From Brachypodius melanocephalos (taxonomy: Eukaryota > Chordata > Aves > Passeriformes > Pycnonotidae), in NCBI GenBank assembly GCA_013398615.1, contig VZSR01003807.1, forward strand, positions 14,279,154 through 14,343,153: 64,000 nt of DNA, read 5' to 3'. Made by a program: the position numbers and the translations under genes. Under the pieces are notes generated by a model. The model had not been told where the DNA came from, did no database searches, and was given only the letters and a program-made list of their open reading frames with translations. This document shows positions 34,681 to 45,515 of the stretch, piece by piece. Position 1 is the stretch's first letter. Each line of letters starts with the position of its first letter.

Positions 34681-36611
34681 CAATCTATGGGTGTTAAAAA
34701 TTTCATTGAAAATGAGTTAGTCACTACAGGATTTTTTTCCTACAGAAAGAGAAAAGTGGCAGTTAAGGGAGGAGAGGAATGTTCAATTTGAACATTTCAT
34801 CAAGAAATACATACATAACTGTGCTGCATAAAATTCAGAGTAGATGCAGAATAACACTAATTTTCATGTCAGGTACAGCAGAAATCTCAGTGTGATTAAT
34901 AAAAGAGAGTGATAGAAAAGGAGAATAAAATTGCTTGGCAGTTTCATATGTAGGAAAGAGATTATTTTTCATGTATTGTATTTTTAAAAATCTTAATTTT
35001 AAACACCATAAAAAGGAAATGAAGAAAGACTGATAATATAAGCAGTTGCCTCAATGAAAGTAAGGTTTTTAAGAAAAAACATCAAGTTTCAGTCATCTGA
35101 ATTTTAAGCCTTTGAAAACTACACTTTGCAGAAATTTTCACACCAATGATTTTAACAATTGCACATTAGCATTTTGAAAGAATGGAAAACACAAGTGATA
35201 CACATACAGTGTGGTGACTGAGACGTCTGAAGGTGAGATGAAGTAGGGTTCATTCTAGGATTAACTTCAGCAGGCAGTAAAGAGCAGAAGACCTCTGTCT
35301 CACACTCTGCCTGTGGTGGTTCTTGTAGACCAGGTAATACCTGTGTGCTCGCAGCTGTGGTGCCTCTGGACACACTCTGCAGCCAACAGAGCAGGGCTCA
35401 TTCTTCCTCTGAGAGCTTTGGAAGGTGAGATGTGTCTGCAAGTCCTCTTCAGGCAATGCATTTCCTCACAGGCCACTCTTTTTCCTTTGGATGGCACTAT
35501 CTCACCACCTTGGAGATGTTTTTGGGACCACGGACTGTCATACCTACCCAAAGACAGTCCTTCGGTCTCCAGCAGTACCCTTTTCTGCACTAAAATATTT
35601 TAGAATATTGTTGTAATATTTCCCCCAAGAATAATAAAGATCACAATTCAGGTTCATTTCTACTAAATTTGCCACTCTTGCTTCCTTTTTGAGGATTATG
35701 ATCCTTAGAGAAATCCAGCAGTCTTGGCATTCCTCCCAGGTTGGATAGCACTTGGAAAGGTCATCCCCTCAATGAGAAGACAAGTCTTTACACTGACTAG
35801 TATTTTTTGAGTTTTTCCTGATATAAGTGCATAACTTTGGGGGAAAAGAAAAGCAAAAAAAATTGAGGTTTGAAAATTATTACTGGAAAGAATCAGTTTT
35901 TTAAAGTAGAAAGATATAATTTACAAAAGAATGAGTTAGGTTTAAAATATGAAGGAGATCAGATGATAACTTTAATGATCCCTTGTGAAAATAACATTTG
36001 TGAATGCATTTCTTTTTCCTTGAGGACAAAGCACACTGTTTCTAAATGTTGTTATAGTGTCATTCTTTTTCTGTACCTCTCATATTTCTGCACATCTATT
36101 TTCTAGATTGTCAGCTTATTTGTGGCATTCTACTAGACCATCAGAGTTCTTCCTGATATGCATATTAACTTGGTTTTCTGGGTCCTATTTTTTTTTTTTC
36201 TTTTGATGTCAGTGCTTAGAAATGGGATGAGTCATCTATAATATATAGGAAAACAGAAGACTGATGTTTTGGTATTTCATGAGCCACCCAAGATATGTTT
36301 TCAAATTATGTCCTTTTCATTATACTGCATGTACGCTTGTGTGTGAATTCTGAAAACTGCAGACTACACATACATAAATGAGGCACCTTCAAAGATTTCC
36401 CTCCCATTTTCTTTTCTCCATTAAATCAATTATTTGTCTCAAATCTTTTGTTCTTTAATATTTTCTGCCTGAACTCTCTTATAAGTAACTATGATGTTAA
36501 CTCAAAAAAGAGGTTTGTTTTCTGAACTATTTCAAGCCACTTTTGGTTTGTTGGTGTCTTCAACCATTACAGAATTTTTCTTTTAGTTTTCTGTACATTT
36601 TTTTCCCCAAG
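34681..36611. other. Unique non-coding DNA
   Basis: No gene supported. 35200-35600 is GC-richer and carries mutually overlapping frames of 60-96 codons on both strands, which argues against any of them. An 11-base T run lies near 36190. Confidence 0.45.
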
Positions 36612-36919
36612 AGTAGTTTAGAGCATGTTCCCTCTTGGGATTCACAATGGATAACACTGGATTTGGAGCTGCCTCCTCCTGGAAAGACTTATCCCAGAAA
36701 AGAATAGCTACAAATTCCAACAAGACATCAAGAACTCAAGCAACAAAAGTCAGAGGCAGAATTCCCAGCAGCCTCCTCCAAGAGTCTCAGCCTTTGTCAC
36801 CCTTCAGTCTTTTGTTCCTGTATCAGTCTTGCTGCCACCAAGATCGCCAGTCCACAGAACCATCTTTCTGTTTATTCCTACTGATTTTATGGAACTCCTC
36901 TAAATCTCTTATTTATTGG
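36612..36919 (+). other. Candidate exon with 91-codon phase-0 frame (speculative)
   Basis: A pyrimidine-rich tract ending in AG at 36610-36611 resembles a splice acceptor, and GG|GTAAGTAAG at 36918-36928 is a near-ideal donor. Between them an ATG at 36647 has an A at -3 and a G at +4, a strong vertebrate start context. The frame from it to the donor is exactly 91 codons (phase 0), and an in-frame TAG lies upstream at 36614. The protein begins MDNTGFGAASSWKDLSQ. It is rich in Ser, Lys and Thr at first and hydrophobic at its end, and I recognise no domain. Without transcript or conservation data this remains a chance possibility. The frame stays open 12 bases past the donor. Confidence 0.2.
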
Positions 36920-39190
36920 GTAAGTAAGTGACAAAGAATTATTAGCCCTAGCACATCCTAAATTTTCTTTAGATGCTTTTTTGACCACTCTTAGGTATTC
37001 AGCAGGCTTCTGCCAAACAGATTGGGACATGCCCTGTTGAGTGTTCACCTGTTTTCAGGACATCTTGGAGACAATTGTTTTCTAAAAGACAAGTATCCCA
37101 GATTGGGTAATTTTCTCCAAATATCTCGAGATACAAAGGCTTTTGTCTGTCTGACAGGGTTCTTTTAGACATTAATCATTGTTCTAATCAGACTGTCCAA
37201 CACTTCCCAGCCCACAGACAGCTGTGGCAAATGGCACAGTGAGTGCCTAGGCAAATCCCTCCAAAACCATTTTAATGCAACAGAAGTAATTAACTTTATT
37301 AGCATGGCTGGATCTGTCTACACTTAGAACTAATCAATCTAATTGTCATGCTAAGGGAATTAAACCCTTTTGATGAAAAAAAAAAAAAGCATCTGGATTG
37401 GTAATTTGGGGAAAAAACATAACCTGTTAGGTAAAAAATGCATTGGGACGGAGTTGAATAAAGCTTGTAATAAACCCCAAAAGAATTTAAAGCAAATAAA
37501 ATTTTTTCTGAGTTGTTTTAAATCCTAAAACAAATTATCAAAATATATTAAAGTTATCCTACTATTGCCATTTAAACTACAAGAAAATACATTTATTTCA
37601 AATTTATGACTTCACAGCTCTTCATTTAAAAAAATTCAGAAAGCTTTCAGTATCAAATGAGCAACAATTGAAATTTTATCTAAAGGCAGCACCCAGTGAA
37701 TAGTCCCTGCAAATGAAACAATATCTGAGAGCTCAGTTCTGAGGTGTGTAGCATTCTCTCAAAGCCATCATTAGACTTTGGTACTGCTACATGCAGTGAT
37801 GAAAGCTGAGCACACCCAGAAGATGGGAAAGTGGATTTTGAAGTGCAGAACCTCCTTCTGGGACTGGCCAGTGCATCATTAAGACATTTAGCACTGTGTA
37901 TCAGGTCAAACTTTTACCCCAGCACATTCACATAGATCTTGGGAGGAAGTGTTTTTAGATTGTTTTACAGACTACACAACAACTGCCGAATAAAAAGGGA
38001 GGGAGAGCAGGCTCAAGCAGTGCCTTGCTGATTGTCTGAACTCTTCACAGTTTGGGACCAGCAGCCACTGTCTTGGTGCACAGGCCTGAGTCAGAGCAAA
38101 TACCCTACACAGGTTTCTACTACCAAAAAATTACCCAAACAGGCTTTTTCCATGCTCTTCCAACATCAGAATTTATACCCATTGATACCCAGATTCATCT
38201 ACGTGCCAAGCATCAATGAAACTCATTTACCAGGTTCATGTCAGAAATCATGACAAGCTATTCACATTATCTCAGAAGCTCTAAATTGACAAAACTGCCC
38301 TAAAAATGACAGTATATTGGGCCTAGGAGGGTGATATGTTGAACTCATGGGAAGCTCAGGGCTGGTCAGTGTGTGCCTCTTGGCTTCAAGGCCAAAGAGT
38401 GATCCCTGGCTCTATTTTATTTGGTAAAATAGATGCAGCCATAATTATTTTGCTTCTTTTTCAGGAGTCTGCAGATCTGATACCTTCTTCTGTACAGAAC
38501 CACTTTAAAAACCTCACTTTTTTACTCATCTTGCATAGAAGAGTGAATGTAAGAAAAAGATACACACCTGATAATCTTGTTGCACTAAAATAAGATGTTA
38601 CAAATTCTGGTAAAATATTGCACTTGACACCTTTGTGCTTCCATACATATTAAACTCTATATTTAGGATTCCATTATCAGGTTTCTGGCAGTTCTGCCCC
38701 ACCAATTCACCTACATACATCATCTGAAAGCTAAGAGAATTTTCAGGAGGATTTCAGGAAAATGGATATCAGGGAACAAACAAAATGACAGCTGTGGATA
38801 AAGACCACTGCAGAGTCTACAAATCCAGGAATACAATGGTCACATAGAAGAATAAAGAGAAAGTACTTTTTGTAAGTGAACATTGAGAGGCATTAAAAAT
38901 TTTGAAGTGTTTTATTTTTCATGATAAACCACTAGAAAAACAATTAAAAATATTTTTGATGTAACATTCTTTCCTCCTAAATTTTGTATCATTCTCCTTC
39001 ATTTCCAAAATCCTAATTGTTGAAAAAGAAAGTGAGGATGAGCAAAAAGACAAAAGGGATGAAGAAAACCAGGCAAATACCCTAAGAATAAAGTTTAAGA
39101 ATTGCTGCAGGAATTTCATGCTTTTTCCAGCCTCCCAGTTTAGACATGTAATTTTGTTTCCTTCTTCTGACCAGTTCACAGCATTGGGGA
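36920..39190. other. Unique non-coding DNA with one enhancer-like patch
   Basis: No gene supported. 37286-37354 holds GTAATTAA (37286), TTAGCATG (37299), TAATCAAT (37331), CTAATTG (37339) and CATGCTAA (37347). The TTAGCATG and CATGCTAA words are perfect inverted copies 40 bases apart. A 12-base A run lies at about 37377-37388. Confidence 0.45.
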
Positions 39191-39212
39191 AAAACAAACA
39201 AACAAACAAACA
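39191..39212 (+). repeat. (AAAC)n microsatellite
   Basis: Five or so consecutive AAAC units, followed by CACCC. Short and possibly related in origin to the A/C tracts. Confidence 0.9.
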
Positions 39213-41219
39213 CCCTAATTGGTAATAGAGCAAGGATTTCAGAAATTCCATTTCTAAACTCAACTAAAGCACATATATCACACAAGAGAAAGAAGAATTT
39301 ATTTTGTTAACTGATTATACTACTTTCATCCTATTGAAAAGTTCTTCATGTGGAGCCACCACCAGTAATACATCAACATATTAAGACTTCACTGACTATG
39401 AAGCAAGAAGGTAAAAGGCTAGAAAAAACATAAAGCTGAAGGAACAGCCATGGCATGCTATTACCTTCAGTCTTCAGGCTACGATATGCTTAATTACTCT
39501 GATGTCAGGAAGCATTATTTTTCTCCTTTCCCTTTGCATTTCAAATCATCTATGTCTGGTACACTTCATTATTTCCTTTAATTACAATTACAGTTTTTAA
39601 AAACCTTGTTTGCATACCTTCCTGTTTGCTGACTTTAATAGTTTGAGTTTCATAAATTGGAGAAAAATAGACAAAGCATGCAGGTAATATATATGAATAT
39701 ATATATGTCTAATGAAAGGGAAATAATTATGATCACCTAAATAGGATTTAGTAAGACATGATTTAGATGGAGCGAGTGATATTTTGAAGTAGCAGTCATC
39801 CAAACTCACTATGCCATAATAGGCAAGTCACACAGAATAAATTAACAAACATCAAATACAGCTCTCCTCATATGAAAACCATTGGCTGAATTAACATCAG
39901 GCTACTGCAGGAAGGACAAGAATCATCCAGCTGGCTCTTGAATTATACAAAGACATATTATCACCTCATTATGACTGTGAAGTAATAACTGAGAAGAGCT
40001 AATTTCAAGTGGCAATACATAAATATTCAAATTTCATTTGTACGTCCCTAAAATAGTGATGAGTAAGAAATAGGAGAGATTGGACTCTATTAAAAATATA
40101 AAAAAAAAAATTTAAATTTATCTCTTGAAATTGTCTTGAAGAACGTATCACATGTTCTGTAAAACAAAAATATTTTCACCTCCATAGAGTAGTGTTTTAG
40201 CTAGAATTCTGTTAAGAGAGAACAGAGAGAGACTAGTCATGAACATCTGCTCAAGCAAAACAATCTTTGTTCTAATGTTTTTTAGGACTAAATTTATTAA
40301 CACAATATGAATCATGATTTTTGATCAGAAGACTCTCTCTTGTAAGAGAAAATGTCAGAATTGTTTGTTCAAGCCTCAGTTTACATTGGTATTTGCGTTT
40401 CTAGTGTTAATCTTTTCCAAATGTAGTGAACCAGAGAGCAGAAATAACACCACATAAATTAAGTACCTCACAGCTTAAATACCTAATTACAGTGTACACA
40501 TTTAAAAAGTGATCTGTGCGAGAGGCACTACATGAACAAATGCCAGGCTAAGCTCTAGGGGCACAAACCATACCTTGAATCAAGGTGATAAACAAATGTA
40601 TCAGCAAAGCTTAATCACTAATCATTCGTGACTGCAAAACGTGATTGTGTTTGTCAGGCCAACTGCTGTGACTCATTTGCTTGCTCTGAGTGGAAGAACA
40701 TGATCTAGGCATTGATGCTTTGCTTAAGGCAGTATTTTCTGAAGTCATTGGAATTATGTCACCAAAGAATGTGGGGATTTGATCCAGGTGACACTTTGTT
40801 AACAATTTTACCATAATTTCTAAATTTGTGCCCTCAGTTTGTGTAAACTGATTGGATCTTTAGAACTTGGTTTCAGCACAAGGCTATATGTTGCTTTTCT
40901 CATAAAAATTCAAACTTATCAAGAAAAAAAATTAAATCCATACAAAGGCCATGGATCAAGCTATAGCCCAAAATGCAGGAATCTATAATGTGGTCTGTGT
41001 GTCTGTCCATCTGAAGGCAATCAAACACCCTGTTGGTTCACTCTTCTGGCATTGTCTTGCGTCAGAGACATAGATGAGCTCTAAGTGTTCTGATATTCAC
41101 CCAGGGCATATCACAATAGGGTTCATTTTGAAGGTAGAGAAGAAATCAAGCACAGACAAGAATCATTATTTGTGAGGTCTGCCTGACAAAATCTTCATAT
41201 CCACTGATGGAGCTCTGCA
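39213..41219. other. Unique non-coding DNA
   Basis: No gene or repeat recognised. Includes an AT dinucleotide-rich patch near 39686-39710. Confidence 0.5.
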
Positions 41220-41930
41220 GACTATGGTGGTGTACCAGGGCTGGGCAGGTACAAGTGTGTCATGACTCTTTCATGAGTGTGTAGCACAGGGCAGCAGTGA
41301 TGCAGCAGCGCTGGGTGTTCATCCCGGGCTTAGGAACACTGCAGAGTGGGGTAAGTGCTGTCACAACCGGCTACACGGCCAGCTGAAGATGATTTCTGAC
41401 GCCAGAAGGTGTTGCCTTCCTATTTCTAGTGGCAAAATGCCAAGAGGGCATGGCATGGAGAGCTGCAGTCCCTTCAGGGACTGGCTCAAAACACACCCCC
41501 AATGTCCCAGCCTGTGGTGAGGTTCAAAGGCGGCAATACTTCCCATCAGATCAAAAGTTTTTATACAACTCTGGTTGATGACATAGTGCTTAGACCAATT
41601 TCTATGGGAAACTCAAACTTTTTTTTTACTTGCCCTCTTTCTGATGCACCTTTGGACACGAACAGTGGGTTTAGCACAAATCCTACTTATAGCAAAAGAT
41701 GTAGATCAGAAATACAGTTACTACGTGTTTCAGTTCCTCTGGTACTCTGGGAACAGCCCATGCTTTCATTCTCTAGCTTATTTTTTCAGTCATATGAGAG
41801 AAACAGAGCAGTCAAAGTGAGTGCTGAGATGTTTTTGCCTCAGGTCTCCAAGGGAGCTGGAGAGGCACTGAAACACACACAACAGTCTAGCTCTCATTTT
41901 GTTGAAACACTGCAGGTGAAGACTCTCTGA
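41220..41930 (+). other. GC-richer patch containing the longest ORF (142 codons), unrecognised
   Basis: 41220-41510 is GC-richer than the surroundings. From 41502 to 41930 runs the longest open frame of the window, starting MSQPVVRFKGGNTSHQIK with a true ATG. I recognise no domain, signal peptide or repeat. Composition is mixed, with no coiled coil or membrane helix evident. One frame of this size in about 128 kb of two-strand sequence is within chance expectation. It could also be the remnant of an old mobile element or a retrocopy, but nothing shown here proves that. Confidence 0.25.
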
Positions 41931-43364
41931 AGTGGCATGTCATTCCACTTGACTCATCAGATGACACTGTCAGTCTTTGGTAGAAAAAAAGGGAGTTAAA
42001 ACATGGCATATGTTAACAGCAAACAGGCCAACTTCACAATTAACATGAAACCTAGTAGAGTCTGCCATTGGTAAAATGCACACACGATGATTAAAAATGG
42101 AAAAAAAGTTTGATTCAAACTTCTGAATTGAAAACTAAAATTTGAGTTAATTTTTCATGTCAAGATTTTTCAATTCACCGAAGTGCAATAAGAATACCTA
42201 TTGAAACATAATAACACACAAAATCTCTTTTGTTCATTGATTACACCTTTCTTATGAAGGGCAGATAGTTGCATTGGTATGTTTTGGGACAGCTACAGAC
42301 ACAATTATTCTACTGCAAATGATCTTAACATCTGTTTTTGTAATTTTTACCCCCAGCTCCAGCAGTCAGGGATGTGTAGCATTTCTTAATGGATATTTTC
42401 AGACCAAAGAAAAAATTTGTATGGAAATGTTTTCTAAGTAAGGATTTTGAGTAATGCAAGATTCTTCTTTCATACAATATGGATACAGGGCTTTATATTT
42501 AATAATAATACAGAACATAAATGGGCTTGATAATTAAATATATTGTAAAGCTATTTTCTTATATGAATCTACTTAGTCTCAAAATATGTAAATCCAAGCT
42601 GTGTTATTACATGTTTATTGACTCACTTTGTTTTTATCAATTTACTGGATTGAAAAATCTCTGAGGTATCCAACAGAAGAGATGAGAATTCAAAAAAGTT
42701 AAAACTCTTGTCATTTATAGCATTGTACTGAGTTATTTTATAATGATGAAAGCACTATAATTTTTCTCAGAACAAAAAATGATATTAATTTATGATAATT
42801 TTTATGAGAGCAGAACACATTCTTTTTTTTCCTTCAAAAAGACCTCTTGAATATTTCAAATTTGGTATCAAATTTCTCTTGACTTTCGGACTTTTTCCTC
42901 TATGTTATGTCTTCCTGACCTTACCAACTCTGTCTGCCATTTGTAACTTACAAATCTCCAATTTACAAAGGTGTGTCCTAACTATATAAAAGTAATGGAA
43001 GAATTTTCTCAGAAATGCTTGTATACTTCTCAAGATCATTCAAAGTATATTTATGAATTGGATCAACTTCATGTTTTGGAGCAGTTCTCCATACATATAA
43101 AGGCACTTACATTCATTCAAAATACTATGAGTGCATGTGAATCCCAATATGTAAAACTGTCCAACTGAACAAAAACAATTCTGAAAGAAAACTGGAAATT
43201 TTCATTGGACATTCTAAGACTTGTATCTACCTGCACATATATTTATATACAATGCTTTCCCTTTAAAAAATAATAGGCTCTTTATTTCAGCTCATTTTTA
43301 TTCCATATTAACTATAAATATTCACTGATTTAATGATATTTGGAGATGATGTGCATCAACAACT
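41931..43364. other. Unique AT-rich non-coding DNA
   Basis: No gene or repeat recognised. Confidence 0.5.
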
Positions 43365-43534
43365 CATAGCCCAGAAGGCCAAATGTGCCCTGGGCTGCAT
43401 CAAAAGCAGTGTGGCCAGCAGGTTGAGAGAGGTTCTTCTCCGTCTTTGCTCTCATGAGACCCAAATTTGGAGTGCTTCATCCAACACAGCATAAGAGAGA
43501 TGTGAACCTGTTAGAATGAGTCCAGAGGAGGATC
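43365..43534 (+). mobile_element. CR1 LINE ORF2 C-terminal fragment, cut by gap
   Basis: The plus strand reads AQKAKCALGCIKSSVASRLR and then EVLLRLCSHETQIWSAS before a TAA, the same C-terminal ORF2 segment as at 15964 but from a different CR1 subfamily, with GCIKSSVASR instead of AWISNGVPSR. Bases continue to resemble CR1 (AGTCCAGAGGAGGATC) until the assembly gap at 43535. Beyond the gap comes the terminal octamer array in matching orientation, so this is the 5' side of a single truncated copy. Confidence 0.9.
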
Positions 43535-43634
43535 NNNNNNNNNNNNNNNNNNNNNNNNNNNNNNNNNNNNNNNNNNNNNNNNNNNNNNNNNNNNNNNNNN
43601 NNNNNNNNNNNNNNNNNNNNNNNNNNNNNNNNNN
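43535..43634. other. Assembly gap (100 N)
   Basis: Exactly 100 N, a placeholder. It replaces the rest of the CR1 3' region and perhaps part of an octamer array. Confidence 0.97.
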
Positions 43635-43675
43635 GATTCTATGATTCTATGATTCTATGATTCTATGATTCTATG
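43635..43675 (+). repeat. CR1 3'-terminal octamer array, five units
   Basis: Five perfect GATTCTAT units plus one base. In CR1 such octamers form the very 3' end of the element and are usually present in only a few copies. This array abuts the gap, so its full length is unknown. It marks the 3' terminus of the CR1 that begins at 43365. Confidence 0.93.
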
Positions 43676-44704
43676 TAAACATTGTGGTCATCTCCCAAAG
43701 AAACACACAAGGCAACTTCTCCTTCCACTGCCATGCAATATCTCCTCTTCTGTCTATTTTACTTGGCTTTGACCATGAAAGGATTTGCTAGCAGGGAAGG
43801 AGCACAAGTGTCCAGTGCAATTTACACATCATTTTGGGTATATCTAACATCTCTTCCATCATCTGAAACATAGAGGTAACAGTTTCTACCAAGTTTTGTA
43901 TATAATGTGTGCTCCATTAATGTCTTAAAGTTACTTTGAGTTCCACAGCTGGTAAATTATAAAATGAAAATAAGTCTAAATTTGTGACAGTAATTTTTTT
44001 GCGCAATAGTCCCTCAAATCCCATGAAGGCTTTCAACTGATGTTTTAAGTAAAAAAAAAAAAACATAGGTGGATGCATTTTTCCTCAATTTGAATTTCCT
44101 CCCACATGTTCTTTCCTTTTAAAAGCACACTAGTTTGGTTTTTTAACTGTATTGTGTGGAAGACATGAGATATTCTCCTTCTATCTATAGCAGAGCTAAG
44201 TTTTTTTGAGGACGATTGTATTTTAGTGCAATTCTTTTACATACATTTCATGACTCATGTTTGTAAAAGGAAGCAATATAAATCAAAATAACCTTTGAAA
44301 TATTTACCTATAGTTTTAGCTAATTAGGTTTTTTCTTTCTCATGTTTACATTTAAGGACAAGACACACATTTGAGAGACAGTATTTTATGGGTAAACTAA
44401 TTCTCTTTCTTTGCAAAGTTTGTCTTGGAATTATCAACAAACTTCTAATGAATTAAAAAATTTGTTTACTATTCTGAATACAATAGCAATGGAAATTATA
44501 TCTACGAGTTTCAAACACTGCATGCCCATAAACAAATTTTAAAGCCTTCAGGAAATTTTCCTGACATATGCTAATGTCAAGTAAACCAGTAAAGAGCAAC
44601 TTAACAGGTAAAGCAGGTAAATTTCCACAGCTGGCAGCACACGGATACCTAAGTAGTGCTACGTGATCTGAGAAATAAGCATCTGAAAGAGTCAGGCTAT
44701 TTTT
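43676..44704. other. Unique non-coding DNA
   Basis: No gene supported. An A run of about 12 lies near 44050. The frames of 60-90 codons are unrecognised. Confidence 0.5.
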
Positions 44705-44804
44705 CCAAAAACAAAACAAAACTAAAAACCAAAGAAAACAAACACAAAGCCACTAACAAAAGGAAGGAAAAAACCCAACACAACCAAAAATGCAACCAAA
44801 AAAA
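44705..44804 (+). repeat. A/C-rich low-complexity tract (degenerate)
   Basis: About 100 bases dominated by A and C (AAAAC, AACCAAA words) with scattered G and T. More degenerate than the tract at 45.4 kb. Confidence 0.75.
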
Positions 44805-45345
44805 TTCCTACAGCATAACTGCTTGACGTCACTACACAAAAAAGAAAGTTAAGTCCAGTCAAGTCCTCTGCCAGGACACACCATGGGAACACTGATCCAA
44901 CAAGCATTTTTCCTTCTCTGATGAATGTGTGGCTGTTTCCAAAGGGTATTTATATGACTTTGATGGCAGTTCACAAGGACCTGAGTGTTGTTTTTTTGCA
45001 CTACACACCAGGAAGAGGTTCTTGATGTACTGGTGTGAGCAGAGTTCTTGCCCTGGAGTCATGGTTCATGTATCCAGTGCCGTAAGCACTCCCACATTCC
45101 TGAGTTCTCTATTTATACACAGCCCAAAGGCAAAAATAGACTTAATTGGAAATGCTTTTTCTTTCTCATGCATAATTGCATCACAAAAAGTTTACAGCTA
45201 CTAATGAAAACTGCAGTTTGTTATGGGGCTTAGGTTTGGCCAAATGCAGACAAATTTCCATTGAGTCTGCACAACCCATATAATTCCAGAGGTTTTTCAG
45301 CCTAATTTCAATTCCTGCTCCAAGAAGTAGTATTTTCAACTAGAT
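44805..45345. other. Unique spacer between two A/C tracts
   Basis: No gene or repeat recognised. Overlapping frames of 61-91 codons occur on both strands, none with a known motif. Confidence 0.5.
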
Positions 45346-45515
45346 CAAAACCAAACCAAAACAAACAAATAAACAAACAAAACCCCCAAACCAACCAACC
45401 TACCATAATCCAAGAAACCATACACGAAACCCCCTCCAAAAACCAAAAACAAAACACCAACATCACAAAATCAAAAAAAACCCCAACCCAAACCAAAACA
45501 ACAACAACAAAAAAA
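45346..45515 (+). repeat. A/C-rich low-complexity tract (170 bases)
   Basis: A long stretch almost free of G, built from CCAAA, AAAC, CCCAA and CAA words, ending in a short (CAA)n and an A run. With the tract at 57.1 kb it is among the longest of this class in the window. The hydrophobic frame on the opposite strand is purely compositional. Confidence 0.92.

Noticed and set aside
35152..35616. Six overlapping frames of 60-96 codons on both strands
   Set aside because: Open frames on both strands at once reflect GC-richer composition with few stops. No splice structure or motif favours any of them.
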